Positions 1 to 9,635 are shown, counted from the first letter of the stretch. The stretch: 64,000 nucleotides of DNA from Fibrobacter sp. UWB13 (GCF_900177805.1 NZ_FXAX01000002.1:558001-622000); one strand, 5' to 3'. Translations and numbers: made by a program. The notes: generated from the letters alone by a model not told the origin.

Positions 1-972
1 ATCCCAGCCAAAGTTCGCCTGGAGCCCATCGCCAATATGCAACAGGTGCGTCACGCCAAAGAACGCGTCGATGCCGTACGTCCATTCGTGTTCGGGAACA
101 TCGCTATAACGGTTGAACGCATAATCCAAATTCCAGTAGTTGTTCGCCACGTACTTATACGGGAGAAGCGCCACTTCTTTTGCAATCTTGCTATCAGTCA
201 CATCCGAATTGCCATACTGCCCCTTGAGAGCTGCCACCGCCACAAAGAAAATGCAGACAAACACCGTCACCACCGCGAGTGAACGCCACGAGAATCGCCC
301 GCGCAAGTAGTTGAACAAAATCATGAACATGCCAAGGCAAAGCATGTTGATACCGCGGCTCGGGTACGTCGCAAACGAAAGGAGAATCGTAAACACCACC
401 ATGAACCGCGATGCATAGCGCACCCAGCGCACCGGGTTCATCGACTTGAACGACGCTACCGCAAAAAGCCCGACCACCATTGCGCCCGAGGTAAAGAAGT
501 CTGCGTACTTGAGCACATCGTTATCTTTACCCGTAAGCCACTGCGACGGATTGTCCGTCAAAAGCACAAGGTTCCCGGTCACAGAAATCACGCCAAGCAC
601 ACCCACAAAGAAATAGGCGAACGCCGAAAAACTCAAGAAGAAATGACAAACCCAGTTGTACTCGCCGTGAACTTCAAGCTTTTTCTGCAACGGAGGTCCG
701 CCAGCCGATTTCCAGGCAAAGTCCGTCACATAGCAACCGACCAAAAAGCAGAACATGCCGCCGCCCCAAACGAGCCACGTCGAATAATTGAAATCCGACA
801 TCATCGGCAAGAACTGCAAATAAGAAACACCAAGCATCACCATCTGCACCAAGAAGTACAGAGTCGACGGGCGGAAAAAATCTTCCTTGAAAATGGAGAC
901 AAGCACCAAGGCGACGATGCCAAGCGTAAACATCACGCTTGACTCTGGATGAGCAAACAACGCCTCCACCAT
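1..972 (-). CDS. Polytopic membrane protein, probable O-antigen/exopolysaccharide polymerase (partial)
   Basis: The frame is open from an ATG at 972 to the first base of the window, giving 324 codons, so the C-terminus lies outside. The translation is a chain of hydrophobic segments (for example residues 14-24, 33-45, 57-65, 91-108 and 130-145) separated by short polar loops, as in Wzy-type or oligosaccharide repeat-unit polymerases of the inner membrane. It follows a Wzz-like and a Wza-like gene with 19 bp to the upstream stop, which is the context expected for a surface polysaccharide polymerase. No catalytic signature is certain in this diverse family, so the function rests on topology and neighbours. 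An O-antigen ligase-like protein is the main alternative. Confidence 0.6.
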   Translation of the reverse strand, partial: MVEALFAHPESSVMFTLGIVALVLVSIFKEDFFRPSTLYFLVQMVMLGVSYLQFLPMMSDFNYSTWLVWGGGMFCFLVGCYVTDFAWKSAGGPPLQKKLEVHGEYNWVCHFFLSFSAFAYFFVGVLGVISVTGNLVLLTDNPSQWLTGKDNDVLKYADFFTSGAMVVGLFAVASFKSMNPVRWVRYASRFMVVFTILLSFATYPSRGINMLCLGMFMILFNYLRGRFSWRSLAVVTVFVCIFFVAVAALKGQYGNSDVTDSKIAKEVALLPYKYVANNYWNLDYAFNRYSDVPEHEWTYGIDAFFGVTHLLHIGDGLQANFGWD

Positions 973-991
973 AGCCTTAACGCCTCAAGAA

Positions 992-2191
992 TTACTTATG
1001 CCAGAAGCAGACTTTCTTGACAAAGAAATCCCACTCGGCAGCAGTCTTAGAGTTCGTGCGGCTTTCAGAGCGCATATACTCGACAAGGTTGCAGAGGAGT
1101 GTCGCGAAGAAGAACGAGAAGAACACCGTAAACGCAAGGATAAGTCCACGCTTCGGAGAAATCTTCTTGTCGTTTTCCCAAGGCGCTTCAAGTACATGCA
1201 GGTTCGTGAGCATCTTTGCTTCTTCCAAGCGCATCTGTTCGCTCTGCTGACGCAACACCTTGTACATCGCTTCCTGAATACGGATTTCCGCTTCGCGCCT
1301 CATGTATTCCGCATAAAGCTCCGGAGACTTCTTGAGTTCCAGAATACCGATATTGCTGTGCTTGCCCTTGAGCGTCCCGCCGAGAGCGGAGTTCACGCCC
1401 TTTGCACGTTTGGAAAGTTCCTGATAACGCTTGCTGTTTTCGCCACGGTCAAGCTTTTCAAAATTCATCTCGATGCCGACTTCCTCGCGCATCGCCTGCA
1501 ATTCGCTCAAGTACTTGATTGTCGCTTCGAGCTGCACGTTCGGTTCATACACGTTGTTGCTGACCTGGAAATTGACAAAGTCTTTGATCAAGGAATCCAG
1601 CACATGTTCGCAGGAATCAAGTCTCGACTGGAAATATTCCCTGGACTGGCGGGCCTGCTTCGTCTTAAATGCGTTGAATGAGGAATCAGCCTTTTCGAGC
1701 ATGAAGTTTAAAACTTCAACTGCAAGTTTTGCGTCCGTATCCTTGTAATAGAGGGAAAGCATGTCTTCCTTGTTCATCTCGAGCCCGAAGTTCTTGCGGA
1801 ACTCCTTCAGCAAGTCGGCATGGAACTTTCCCTTGAACTCGTAATGCCTGGCAAGGTCAAACTTTTCAATCACCATGTTGTGCAGTTCCCAGGAATTGAA
1901 AATCGTCCACACGGCATTCACATCCTCGTTGTCCATAGTGATACCGAGCAACGAGCTCATACCCGAACCACCCATGAGTCCGCTAAGCGCACCCGCCATA
2001 GGCTGCGTCGATGCAGGCGGAGTGACAATCGCAGCAGCGGCAAACTTGGGCTTAATGACCCACATGACCATTACAAAAGCGACAATCGTCGGGATAAGGA
2101 CCATTGCCACAACAAACTTGAAATGCTTCAAGTCATTATTCAGAATCCGCAAGCAGATTTCAACAAAACCGATAGACTCTTGCTTTTCCAT
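992..2191 (-). CDS. Wzz/GumC-like polysaccharide chain-length determinant (co-polymerase)
   Basis: The 399-residue protein has the classical architecture of polysaccharide co-polymerases: a short cytoplasmic N-terminus, a first membrane segment near residues 26-46, a long periplasmic helical region (about 60-345) with coiled-coil character, and a second membrane segment near 350-370. A glycine- and methionine-rich stretch follows the first membrane segment, as often seen in this family. No cytoplasmic tyrosine kinase domain is fused, so it is the kinase-less type. It would set the chain length of the polymer made by the downstream polymerase and exported by the upstream Wza-like protein. It sits 3 bp after that gene, in one operon. 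Confidence 0.85.
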   Translation of the reverse strand: MEKQESIGFVEICLRILNNDLKHFKFVVAMVLIPTIVAFVMVMWVIKPKFAAAAIVTPPASTQPMAGALSGLMGGSGMSSLLGITMDNEDVNAVWTIFNSWELHNMVIEKFDLARHYEFKGKFHADLLKEFRKNFGLEMNKEDMLSLYYKDTDAKLAVEVLNFMLEKADSSFNAFKTKQARQSREYFQSRLDSCEHVLDSLIKDFVNFQVSNNVYEPNVQLEATIKYLSELQAMREEVGIEMNFEKLDRGENSKRYQELSKRAKGVNSALGGTLKGKHSNIGILELKKSPELYAEYMRREAEIRIQEAMYKVLRQQSEQMRLEEAKMLTNLHVLEAPWENDKKISPKRGLILAFTVFFSFFFATLLCNLVEYMRSESRTNSKTAAEWDFFVKKVCFWHK

Positions 2192-2194
2192 AAA

Positions 2195-3370
2195 TTACTT
2201 GTAGTTGACGTAAATGATGAACGCAGACGAAATCACACTCAAAAGTGATGCCATGAACAAGGTGAAATCCTTGAACGATTCGTAATGGTTCTTGGGAATT
2301 TCAATGACGTCGCCCGGCAAAATCGGGTCCGTCGCCACGTTGATAGAAATCGCTTCCGGCTTTGCACCGCGCCAGACCTTCGCCTGGGTCCAGGAACCCG
2401 TAATCGTATTCACGCCACCCGAAGAGATATAGTCAATGGCATGCCATGTCGGATTGTAAGTGTAACGGCCGATATAGTTTACGGCACCGCCAAGGTACAC
2501 GAACAGTTCCTTGATAAAGAATTCCACTTCCGTATTCGGCTCGACAGTCGTCGTCTTCATTTCGCCAAGCGAAATCCAGCGGGGTTCCTTGTCCGGTTCG
2601 CGAATGCATACAGACTTATAGCCCTGGTTGTGCATCCTATCGGCGCCAGCAAGCTCAAAGTAATCCTGGAGAGTCCTATCCGAACGGTAAGCGACCGTCG
2701 TTCTATACCCCGGGAAAACCAGGGAAACGTTATCGCCCATCGGGACAAACGGCACATAAATCTTGTCTCCCTGCTGTAGCAGAATATCGTTTTCAAAATT
2801 GCCGTTCTTCGCCATGTCATTGAAGTTCACGTGGATGGTATCCTTACCGCGAATAATCTGGACATCTTCCTTATTGGCGTTCGGGAGAAGCCCGCCAACC
2901 GCACGGATAAACATCGAAAGCCTGTTCTGCGGGTCAATCACATGCTGTCCGACCGCAGGAATTGCACCCATGGCGTTCACGCGGAACCTCTTCATGGCTG
3001 CAAGTTGCACAAAGCAGTATTCACGCTTGTAACGCCTGGAAACAAGGTCGAGAATCAGCCTCTGCGCCTCAGCCAAAGTCTTGCCGTTTACATTCACGAC
3101 ACCACACTCTTCGACAGCCACGCCGCCATCCGGATACACCTGGATAGAGAGGTACTTGTCTTCGAGCATCAAGTCCAGAAAGTCGCCCGGACCGAGCACG
3201 TAATTGGAATCCACAGCCATTTCGGCATACATCGGCGTAAGCGATGCGGCGCCACGCGTAGACGTACCTTCGCCGAGAACTAGACCCTTAGACGCAGAAT
3301 TGCCAAACATCGAATCCGAAGCAAAGGCACAAACGCACGCCAATAAAAGACAGACAATAAAAGATCGCAT
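2195..3370 (-). CDS. Wza-like polysaccharide export protein
   Basis: 391 residues. The N-terminus is a signal peptide; LLAC around residues 9-12 could serve as a lipobox, as in Wza, although a plain signal peptidase I site after CAFA is also possible. The phrase YVLGPGDFLDL near residue 60 starts a Poly_export domain, followed by SLBB-like segments (around 95-160 and 210-290). A hydrophobic segment lies at the extreme C-terminus (about 368-388), where Wza has its membrane-spanning helix. The expected role is the outer-membrane export channel for exopolysaccharide or capsule. First gene of the visible operon; a TATAAT box lies 44 bp upstream. Confidence 0.88.
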   Translation of the reverse strand: MRSFIVCLLLACVCAFASDSMFGNSASKGLVLGEGTSTRGAASLTPMYAEMAVDSNYVLGPGDFLDLMLEDKYLSIQVYPDGGVAVEECGVVNVNGKTLAEAQRLILDLVSRRYKREYCFVQLAAMKRFRVNAMGAIPAVGQHVIDPQNRLSMFIRAVGGLLPNANKEDVQIIRGKDTIHVNFNDMAKNGNFENDILLQQGDKIYVPFVPMGDNVSLVFPGYRTTVAYRSDRTLQDYFELAGADRMHNQGYKSVCIREPDKEPRWISLGEMKTTTVEPNTEVEFFIKELFVYLGGAVNYIGRYTYNPTWHAIDYISSGGVNTITGSWTQAKVWRGAKPEAISINVATDPILPGDVIEIPKNHYESFKDFTLFMASLLSVISSAFIIYVNYK

Positions 3371-3413
3371 AATACTTTTCTACAGTTGAGAAAAAGATTG
3401 ACAAGTTACCTAA

Positions 3414-3419
3414 TTATAC
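3414..3419 (-). promoter_or_regulatory. Putative -10 box of the polysaccharide export operon
   Basis: On the minus strand the sequence reads TATAAT here, a perfect -10 hexamer, with a leader of roughly 37 nt to the ATG at 3370. No good TTGACA-like -35 box is present at 16-18 bp. The segment around it is strongly AT-rich. Confidence 0.45.
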
Positions 3420-3450
3420 AAAAATTAAAATGAAGAGTAGAACCAAATCA

Positions 3451-3495
3451 TCAGTTATTGGCCATTAGTCATTGGTTATTTGTCAATGGCTATGG
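3451..3495. repeat. Degenerate short-unit repeat (TTAGTCATTGG-type)
   Basis: Overlapping imperfect copies of words such as TTATTGG, TTAGTCATTGG and GTCAATGG lie just downstream of the ribosomal operon terminator. The same vocabulary recurs at 18041-18106 (other orientation) and 59728-59857. Confidence 0.55.
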
Positions 3496-3498
3496 ATG

Positions 3499-3540
3499 CA
3501 AAAAGGGGACACGGTATAAAAACCATGTCCCTTTTTAAAA
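3499..3540 (-). terminator. Rho-independent terminator of the ribosomal operon
   Basis: An inverted repeat (3501-3515 with 3522-3536) lies just after rplQ. Read on the minus strand the stem contains a U-G wobble where the plus strand would have a C-A mismatch, and a T-run closes it, so it acts on the minus-strand operon. Confidence 0.8.
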
Positions 3541-3561
3541 GCGGTTGACCGTTTTTTGATC

Positions 3562-4035
3562 TTAGTTAGCGGACTTGCCTTCGCCTTCGACCATGTCAAC
3601 AGCAGCGTCAGCCTTGGCAGGTTCAGCAGCCTTCTTAGCCTTAGCAACGATTTCGTCTTCGACGAGACCGATCAAAGCCATTTCAGCAGCGTCGCCGGCG
3701 CGGTTCGGGCCGAGCTTCAGCACGCGAGTGTAACCGCCGTTGCGGTTAGCATAACGCGGACCGATCGTGTTGAACAAATCCTGGAGAACCTTCGGGTCCA
3801 TCACGAAGCGAGCTGCTTCACGACGTGCAGAGAGGTCACCCTTCTTTGCGTAGGTAATCATGCGTTCTACACAGCTGCGCACAAGCTTAGCCTTGTGGAG
3901 AGTGGTACGCACATAGCGCTTGTTCTGATCCGTTTCCATGCCCTTCTCGAGAATAGAAGTCGTGAGGGCGCGGAGGATGGCACGCTTGTGTTGGGCGTTA
4001 ACACCCAGTTTCTTGTTTTTTACACCGTGTCTCAT
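3562..4035 (-). CDS. rplQ: 50S ribosomal protein L17
   Basis: 157 residues. The N-terminus (MRHGVKNKKLGVNAQHKRAI) is the standard L17 start, with the conserved fold up to about residue 125. After that comes an Ala/Lys/Glu-rich tail of some 25-30 residues that is not in the compact E. coli protein. It is the last gene of the operon, 2 bp after rpoA, and a terminator follows directly. L17 sits near the exit tunnel of the large subunit. Confidence 0.97.
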   Translation of the reverse strand: MRHGVKNKKLGVNAQHKRAILRALTTSILEKGMETDQNKRYVRTTLHKAKLVRSCVERMITYAKKGDLSARREAARFVMDPKVLQDLFNTIGPRYANRNGGYTRVLKLGPNRAGDAAEMALIGLVEDEIVAKAKKAAEPAKADAAVDMVEGEGKSAN

Positions 4036-4037
4036 GT

Positions 4038-5012
4038 TTAATCCTTCAAGTAATCATCGACGTCCATGCCAAAAGAGAGGCCCATCGACGTCAACACCTC
4101 GTTAAGTTCAACCAAGGACTTCCTACCGAAGTTCTTGTATTTGAGCATATCGTTTTCCTTGTTGCGAACAAGCTCGCCAATGGTATGGATGTTTGCCATA
4201 CGGAGGCAGTTGCTGGAGCGAACGGAAAGTTCCAGATCGTCCACGCGCATACGGAGGAGGTTAGCGATACGCTGACGTTCTTCATCCATTTCGAGTTCTT
4301 CAGGAGATTCGAGATCGCCTTCGAAGTTGATGAAGATTTCCAAGTGATCCACAAGAAGCTTTGCAGCGTATGCAAGAGCGTCTTCCGGGTCAATGGAACC
4401 GTCTGTTGTAATTTCAAGTTCCAGACGGTTGTAGTCCGTCTTCTGACCAACGCGGGTATCGCTGATGTGCATTGCGACTTTCTGAACCGGGTTGAAGTTC
4501 GCATCCATGGCGATAACGCCAATCGGAGCGTCCTTGTCCTTGAGTTCGTCGGCAACAACATAACCACGACCGCAGGAGATCTTCACGTCCATCGACAAAG
4601 AAGCGTTGCCGTTCAATGTCGCAATGTGAACATCCGGAGTCAGGATAGTGACATTTGGATTGTCCATAAAGTCCTTGGCCGTGACTTCGCCATCACCGGA
4701 CATGTCCAAGTGAAGGGTTTCATCATGATCAGACAGGAGCTTTACACGGATGCTCTTGAGGTTGAGGATAATGTCAGTGACATCTTCCTTAACACCCGGA
4801 ATCGTCGAAAATTCCTTGTCAACGCCTTCGATTTTCACGGAGACAATAGCCGCACCCTGCAGAGAGGAGAGGAGCACGCGACGGAGAGCGTTACCGAGGG
4901 TAATACCCCAGCCACGTTCCAAGGCTTCTACGACAAACTTGGCGTAGCGGCCATCTTCGCCGGTTTCCACTTTCTGGAAGCTGCGCGGCATCTGAAGTGA
5001 TTTCCACATCAT
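4038..5012 (-). CDS. rpoA: DNA-directed RNA polymerase subunit alpha
   Basis: 324 residues with the two standard parts: the N-terminal assembly domain (GWGITLGNALRRVLLSS near residue 35) and the C-terminal domain with its helix-hairpin-helix (SNCLRMANIHTIGELV, about 267-282), joined by an acidic linker. It is the platform for RNA polymerase assembly and contacts UP elements and activators. It follows rpsK by 18 bp. In many bacteria rpsD lies between these two genes, but not here. Confidence 0.98.
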   Translation of the reverse strand: MMWKSLQMPRSFQKVETGEDGRYAKFVVEALERGWGITLGNALRRVLLSSLQGAAIVSVKIEGVDKEFSTIPGVKEDVTDIILNLKSIRVKLLSDHDETLHLDMSGDGEVTAKDFMDNPNVTILTPDVHIATLNGNASLSMDVKISCGRGYVVADELKDKDAPIGVIAMDANFNPVQKVAMHISDTRVGQKTDYNRLELEITTDGSIDPEDALAYAAKLLVDHLEIFINFEGDLESPEELEMDEERQRIANLLRMRVDDLELSVRSSNCLRMANIHTIGELVRNKENDMLKYKNFGRKSLVELNEVLTSMGLSFGMDVDDYLKD

Positions 5013-5030
5013 TGGCGATACCTCTTTGGA

Positions 5031-5471
5031 TTAAATTCTTCTCTTCTTTTTAGGACGGCAACCATTGTGCGGAATGCCCGTCACGTCTCGAATAGAGAGA
5101 ACTTCGAGGCCCGCATTCTTGAGAGCGCGGACGGCAGATTCACGACCGCCACCAGCACCCTTAACGCGAACGTCCACCTTGCGCATGCCGAGATCGAATG
5201 CCTTGTGGGCAGCGGTTTCAGCGGCGAGCTGGGCAGCAAACGGCGTGCTCTTGCGGGAGCCCTTGAAACCGGAGTTACCCGGAGAACCCCAAGCGACAAC
5301 GTTGCCACGAGCGTCGGTGATAGAAACGATTGTATTGTTGAAGGAAGCGAACACGCAGGCGATACCCTGGATGTCAATGCGCTTCTTGCCCTTCTTGATC
5401 TTGACTTCTTCAGCAGCAGCCGGAGCTTCAGCAGCGGCAGCAGCAGTTTCCTTGATTTCTTCTTCAGCCAC
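5031..5471 (-). CDS. rpsK: 30S ribosomal protein S11
   Basis: 146 residues, longer than the usual 125-130 because of an Ala/Glu-rich N-terminal extension of about 20 residues before the conserved core ([17 protein letters not shown]). The C-terminus [10 protein letters not shown] is typical. The start is a GTG at 5471 with an AAGGAG ribosome binding site a few bases upstream. S11 forms part of the platform of the small subunit. It lies 11 bp after rpsM. Confidence 0.97.
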   Translation of the reverse strand: MAEEEIKETAAAAAEAPAAAEEVKIKKGKKRIDIQGIACVFASFNNTIVSITDARGNVVAWGSPGNSGFKGSRKSTPFAAQLAAETAAHKAFDLGMRKVDVRVKGAGGGRESAVRALKNAGLEVLSIRDVTGIPHNGCRPKKKRRI

Positions 5472-5482
5472 GATGATACTCC

Positions 5483-5851
5483 TTACTTCTTCTTGTTAGC
5501 CACAGTCTTCTTGGGGCCCTTACGTGTGCGGGCGTTGGTGCGGGAACGCTGACCGCGGACCGGGAGGCCCTTGCGGTGGCGGATGCCGCGATAGCAGCCA
5601 ATATCCTGCAAACGCTTGATGTTCAAGGTAACTTCTGCGCGGAGCTGACCTTCCACAGAGTATTCATCTTCCAAAAGATGACGAATCTTACCTTGTTCTT
5701 CTTCAGTCAGGTCGTCACACTTCTTGTTCTTGTCAATGCCCAACTGAGCACAGACCTTGTTAGCGGTGAACAGACCGACACCATAGATTGCCGTCAGACC
5801 GTATTCAACAGTCTTGTTTTTCGGTAAATCGACACCAGCGATACGTGCCAT
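5483..5851 (-). CDS. rpsM: 30S ribosomal protein S13
   Basis: 122 residues, normal length. It starts [15 protein letters not shown] and ends with the basic tail that reaches the decoding region ([16 protein letters not shown]). The helix-hairpin-helix core is intact. It lies 9 bp after rpmJ and starts the alpha-operon part of this long cluster. Confidence 0.98.
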   Translation of the reverse strand: MARIAGVDLPKNKTVEYGLTAIYGVGLFTANKVCAQLGIDKNKKCDDLTEEEQGKIRHLLEDEYSVEGQLRAEVTLNIKRLQDIGCYRGIRHRKGLPVRGQRSRTNARTRKGPKKTVANKKK

Positions 5852-5860
5852 ACGATCTCC

Positions 5861-5977
5861 TTATCCCTGCTTCTGCTTGTGACGGGGGTTCTTCGAACAG
5901 ATGATGCGCAATACACCCTTACGACGGATGATCTTGCAGTTTTCACATCTGGGTTTGATGGAGGCTTTGATTTTCAT
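5861..5977 (-). CDS. rpmJ: 50S ribosomal protein L36
   Basis: A 38-residue gene read directly from the sequence (ATG at 5977, TAA at 5861). The protein starts [15 protein letters not shown] and keeps the zinc ligands Cys11, Cys14, Cys27 and His33, so it is the zinc-binding form. It lies 27 bp after infA and 9 bp before rpsM, its usual place. Confidence 0.96.
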   Translation of the reverse strand: MKIKASIKPRCENCKIIRRKGVLRIICSKNPRHKQKQG

Positions 5978-6004
5978 AGGTTTGACCTTCTTTTGTAATA
6001 CCTA

Positions 6005-6223
6005 TTACTTGTAACGGTAAGTAATTCGCCCGCGATTTAAATCGTACGGGGAAATCTCGACCAACACTTTGTCGTCCGGCAAAATTCTGATAAAATGCCG
6101 GCGCATTTTTCCTGAAACATGTGCCAGGATCTCATGACCATTTCCGAGTTGAACACGGAAGAAAGCGTTGGGAAGAGCTTCCAACACAACGCCTTCTACT
6201 TGTATACCTTCTTCTTTAGCCAC
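6005..6223 (-). CDS. infA: Translation initiation factor IF-1
   Basis: 72 residues covering the whole OB-fold, with the typical end [15 protein letters not shown]. The start codon is GTG at 6223, overlapping the TAG stop of secY by one base (TAGTG), which implies translational coupling. In many bacteria adk and map separate secY from infA; here they are absent. IF-1 binds the A site of the 30S subunit during initiation. Confidence 0.97.
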   Translation of the reverse strand: MAKEEGIQVEGVVLEALPNAFFRVQLGNGHEILAHVSGKMRRHFIRILPDDKVLVEISPYDLNRGRITYRYK

Positions 6224-7584
6224 TAGGATGCCATCCTGCCGCGAATGCGGCCACGTTTCAAGAAACCTTCATAATTTTTGGTATGCAACTGGGCTTCGAG
6301 CTGACGAAGAGTATCCAGAGCAACACCCACCACGATAAGTACCGAGGTACCCCCAATATAGAAACTCATATTGAGAGCGTCTTTCATGTGCAGGGGAACA
6401 ACGCTGATTAAAGCGAGGTAAAGAGACCCAGGCAATGAAATTCTGGTCAAAACGTGGTCAATGTATTCTGCTGTCTGCTTACCCGGACGGACTCCCGGAA
6501 TAAACCCACCACTTCTCTTGAGGTTTTCGGCAATGTCGTTCGGGTTGTACTGGATTGCCGTGTAGAAGAAGGTGAAGAATATGATGAGGAGGGCATCTAC
6601 TACGCTGTAGGAGATGTGACCCGGAATAAATGCAGAAGCAAAAGCCTGCATCGCAGATACGTTCGGGAACCAAGATGCAACCATGGCCGGAATGAACATG
6701 ATGCAAGATGCGAAGATCACGGGAATCACGTTAGCAGTGTTCACCTTGAAAGGCAAATAGCTAGCCTGACCACCCAAGACCTTGTTTCCGACGGTCCTGC
6801 GAGGACTTTGGAGTGGAATGCGACGGGTCGCCTGCTCGACGAAAACGATAAATCCGACAATGACAACTACCAGCGCCAAGATAAAGACCTCGATCGCAAG
6901 CGGCTGGATGCCTTCATTAAACATTTCGAATTCAGCCATGATGGCCCGCGGAAGGCCACCGACGATACCGGCGAAAATGATAAGAGAAATACCGTTACCC
7001 ACACCGTGCGAGGTAATCTGCTCGCCAACGTACATCAAAAAGATTGTACCTACGGTGAAGGTTAACGTTGCAAGGAGACGAAAGCCGAGGTTACCGAGAC
7101 CGGACGAGAAATTGTCGGAAAGGACCGAAATGCCCGTACCGGCGGCCGTCGTCACCTTGAGGTTAGAAAGCCACATAGAAATACCCCATCCCTGCAAGGC
7201 GGAAAGGACCACCGTGAAGTATCGGGTATACTGGTTCAGCTTAGCGCGACCTTCCTGACCCTCCTTCTGGAGCATCTGGATGGCGGGAATAACCGAGCCC
7301 ATCAACTGGAGGATGATGCTTGCGCTGATGTACGGCATGATACCGAGGGCAAATACAGTTGCTTTCGCAAATGCACCGCCGGTAAACGAATCGTACAGGC
7401 CGAACAAGTTATTCGAATTTTTGAAGTATTCTGCGAGGACCGCAGCGTTAACTCCGGGGATGGTGATGTGTGCGCCAATGCGATAGACAATCAAAAGACC
7501 AAGCGTAAAAAGGATCTTTTTACGCAGGTCTTCAATCTTAAAAGCATTTACGAACGCATCGATGGCTTTCTTGAGTGCTTCCAT
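6223..7584 (-). CDS. secY: Preprotein translocase subunit SecY
   Basis: 453 residues with about ten membrane segments. The region [21 protein letters not shown]-like near residues 70-90 and the C-terminal loop [14 protein letters not shown] (about 365-378) are typical of SecY. It is the channel core for Sec-dependent export, including the lipoproteins of this window. Its ATG overlaps the rplO stop (TAATG) and its stop overlaps the infA start, so the genes are translationally coupled. Confidence 0.98.
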   Translation of the reverse strand: MEALKKAIDAFVNAFKIEDLRKKILFTLGLLIVYRIGAHITIPGVNAAVLAEYFKNSNNLFGLYDSFTGGAFAKATVFALGIMPYISASIILQLMGSVIPAIQMLQKEGQEGRAKLNQYTRYFTVVLSALQGWGISMWLSNLKVTTAAGTGISVLSDNFSSGLGNLGFRLLATLTFTVGTIFLMYVGEQITSHGVGNGISLIIFAGIVGGLPRAIMAEFEMFNEGIQPLAIEVFILALVVVIVGFIVFVEQATRRIPLQSPRRTVGNKVLGGQASYLPFKVNTANVIPVIFASCIMFIPAMVASWFPNVSAMQAFASAFIPGHISYSVVDALLIIFFTFFYTAIQYNPNDIAENLKRSGGFIPGVRPGKQTAEYIDHVLTRISLPGSLYLALISVVPLHMKDALNMSFYIGGTSVLIVVGVALDTLRQLEAQLHTKNYEGFLKRGRIRGRMAS

Positions 7585-8024
7585 TAGATGATCTCAACTT
7601 TGCCGCCAGCAGCTTCAATGGCAGCCTTTGCCTTTTCGCTGATAGCGTTAACCTTTACGTTGATAGCCTTGTCGATAGAACCAAAAGCGAGGACCTTGAC
7701 CGGCAGTTCGACGTTCTTGATGAAGCCCTGGTCGAAGAGGACCTTGGCATCGAAATCAGTAACGCTGACACCAGCGAGGCGCTTCAGGTTCACGATCTGG
7801 AATTCAACACCAGCGTGCTTGAAGCCGCGCTTCGGGATACGACGGTGAATCGGCATCTGGCCGCCTTCGAAAGCGACGCGACCGGCCTTAGCGCTCTTAC
7901 GAGCACCAGCACCCTTCTGACCACGACCGGCAGTCGTGCCCCAGCCAGAGCCCGGACCACGACCAATGCGCTTGCGGCTCTTGCCCTTGGCAGCCTTGCC
8001 AGGATTGAGAGTATTGAGTTCCAT
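7584..8024 (-). CDS. rplO: 50S ribosomal protein L15
   Basis: 146 residues, normal length. The glycine/arginine-rich N-terminal extension (KRIGRGPGSGWGTTAGRGQK) that enters rRNA is followed by the globular domain. It lies 1 bp after rpmD, and its stop overlaps the secY start. Confidence 0.98.
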   Translation of the reverse strand: MELNTLNPGKAAKGKSRKRIGRGPGSGWGTTAGRGQKGAGARKSAKAGRVAFEGGQMPIHRRIPKRGFKHAGVEFQIVNLKRLAGVSVTDFDAKVLFDQGFIKNVELPVKVLAFGSIDKAINVKVNAISEKAKAAIEAAGGKVEII

Positions 8025-8025
8025 C

Positions 8026-8205
8026 TTAGATCTCCTCGACCTTGACCATGTCCTTCACGGCATTGATCATGCCAGCAATGGACGGAGTCAGATTGTGTTC
8101 AACAGTTTGTCCGATCTTGCGGAGGCCGAGTGCAGCCACGTTAGCGCGGTGCACCGGAAGGCGACGGACGATACCCTTGATCAAAGTAATACGAACTTTC
8201 TTCAT
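8026..8205 (-). CDS. rpmD: 50S ribosomal protein L30
   Basis: A 59-residue gene read directly from the sequence (ATG at 8205, TAA at 8026). The protein MKKVRITLIKGIVRRLP... has the L30 signature with two short helices and GLRKIGQTVEHN. It lies 13 bp after rpsE and 1 bp before rplO, its conserved position in the spc block. Confidence 0.96.
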   Translation of the reverse strand: MKKVRITLIKGIVRRLPVHRANVAALGLRKIGQTVEHNLTPSIAGMINAVKDMVKVEEI

Positions 8206-8218
8206 TAGGTATTACTCC

Positions 8219-8713
8219 TTAGGCTTCAAAACCACGCAACTTGGCGCAGTCCTGTTTGTTCTTCTGAGAAAGCAGGCCTTCCAAGCAAGCGCTGACGACA
8301 GTGCTCGGATTGGAGGAACCGTGAATCTTCGTGAGGATGTTGCGGACACCGGCGAGTTCGAGAACTGCACGGGCAGCAGCACCGGCGATAACACCAGTAC
8401 CCGGAGCAGCCGGCATGAGGAGGATGCGGGTAGAACCGCTCTTCACTTCGATGTCGTGCGGGATAGTGCCATCGAGGAGCTGGACTTCCACGATGTTTCT
8501 CTGGGCAGCTTCGGTACCCTTACGGATAGCTTCGGAAACTTCCTTAGCCTTGCCGAGACCGACACCGACCTTGCCGTTCTTGTTGCCGACGACAACGAGA
8601 GCGGAGAAGGACATGCGACGGCCGCCCTTGACGGTCTTAGCGCAACGGTTGATGTGTACAACCTTGTCTTCAAATTCAGAAACTTGAGCTTCGCGTTCCA
8701 AAGTGTACCTCAC
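8219..8713 (-). CDS. rpsE: 30S ribosomal protein S5
   Basis: 164 residues. The double-stranded RNA-binding-like N-domain ([20 protein letters not shown]) and the C-terminal domain ([19 protein letters not shown]) are intact. The start is a GTG at 8713 that overlaps the rplR TAG stop (TAGTG), the same coupling seen at secY-infA. S5 contributes to decoding fidelity. Confidence 0.97.
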   Translation of the reverse strand: MRYTLEREAQVSEFEDKVVHINRCAKTVKGGRRMSFSALVVVGNKNGKVGVGLGKAKEVSEAIRKGTEAAQRNIVEVQLLDGTIPHDIEVKSGSTRILLMPAAPGTGVIAGAAARAVLELAGVRNILTKIHGSSNPSTVVSACLEGLLSQKNKQDCAKLRGFEA

Positions 8714-9084
8714 TAGAATTTGAGTCCGCCTTCACGAGCTCCCTCAGCGAGAGCCTGAACGCGACCGTGATAGATGTAACCGCCGCGGTCGAAGACCACG
8801 GATTCAATGCCCTTGGACTTGGCGAGTTCAGCAATCTGGAGACCGAGCTGCTTAGCCTGTTCGGTCTTCGTCATTTCACCAAACTTACCCTGGAATTCCT
8901 TGGAAGCTGTGGTGACCTGAGCGACAGACTTGTTGTTTTCGTCATCAAAGATCTGGGCAATCATGTGAGACAAGGAACGGCGAACAGCCAAACGAGGGCA
9001 TTCTGCAGTTCCGACAACAGACTTGCGTACGCGTTCGTGGCGTGCGATTCTGGACTGGATTCTTTTTTTAGCAATTGCAGTCAT
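8713..9084 (-). CDS. rplR: 50S ribosomal protein L18
   Basis: 123 residues. It has the basic N-terminus and the core with RSLSHMIAQIFDDENNKSVAQ, ending YIYHGRVQALAEGAREGGLKF, which is standard for L18. L18 binds 5S rRNA. It lies 9 bp after rplF and overlaps rpsE by one base. Confidence 0.97.
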   Translation of the reverse strand: MTAIAKKRIQSRIARHERVRKSVVGTAECPRLAVRRSLSHMIAQIFDDENNKSVAQVTTASKEFQGKFGEMTKTEQAKQLGLQIAELAKSKGIESVVFDRGGYIYHGRVQALAEGAREGGLKF

Positions 9085-9093
9085 AGTTTACCC

Positions 9094-9633
9094 TTATTTA
9101 CCTGTCTTCTTACCCTGCTTGCGACGCACAATTTCGCCAGCGTACTTGATGCCCTTGCCCTTATACGGTTCAGGCTTACGGTACTTGCGAATTTCTGCGG
9201 CAGCCTGGCCAACCTTCTGCTTGTCGATGCCGGAGATCGTAATCTTCAGCGGATCAACAGCCTTCAGTTCAACGCCTTCCGGAGCCTTGAAGATCACCGG
9301 ATGAGAGAAGCCGAGAACCAAGTTGAGGTCCTTGCCCTTCTGTTCGACGCGGTAGCCAACGCCAACGATTTCGAGAGTCTTCTGGAAACCCTTGGTCACG
9401 CCTTCGACCATGTTATTGACGAGAGCGCGAGTGGTGCCGTGCATAGCGCGGGTGAACTTTTCATCATTCGGGCGGGTGAAGGAGAGCTTGTCACCATCGA
9501 GCTTGATGGAGATGAGTTCGTGAACTGTCGTTTCGAGCTTGCCCTTCGGGCCTTCGACCTTGATGTTCTGACCGTTGACGTTAACCTTAACGCCAGCCGG
9601 GATAGTGATAATAGCTTTACCGATACGGGACAT
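9094..9633 (-). CDS. rplF: 50S ribosomal protein L6
   Basis: 179 residues from the ATG at 9633 (MSRIGKAIITIPAG). An in-frame ATG at 9642 would overlap the rpsH stop and leaves almost no space to the AAAGG ribosome binding site, whereas 9633 gives a spacing of about 10 and the canonical L6 N-terminus. Both L6 repeats are present, ending PEPYKGKGIKYAGEIVRRKQGK. Confidence 0.96.
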   Translation of the reverse strand: MSRIGKAIITIPAGVKVNVNGQNIKVEGPKGKLETTVHELISIKLDGDKLSFTRPNDEKFTRAMHGTTRALVNNMVEGVTKGFQKTLEIVGVGYRVEQKGKDLNLVLGFSHPVIFKAPEGVELKAVDPLKITISGIDKQKVGQAAAEIRKYRKPEPYKGKGIKYAGEIVRRKQGKKTGK

Positions 9634-9635
9634 CT

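Noticed and set aside
37-942. Small plus-strand frames at the left end
   Set aside because: They shadow the open minus-strand membrane protein that reaches the window edge.
998-1681. Plus-strand frame of 227 codons
   Set aside because: It lies antisense to the well-supported Wzz-like gene and has no family features.
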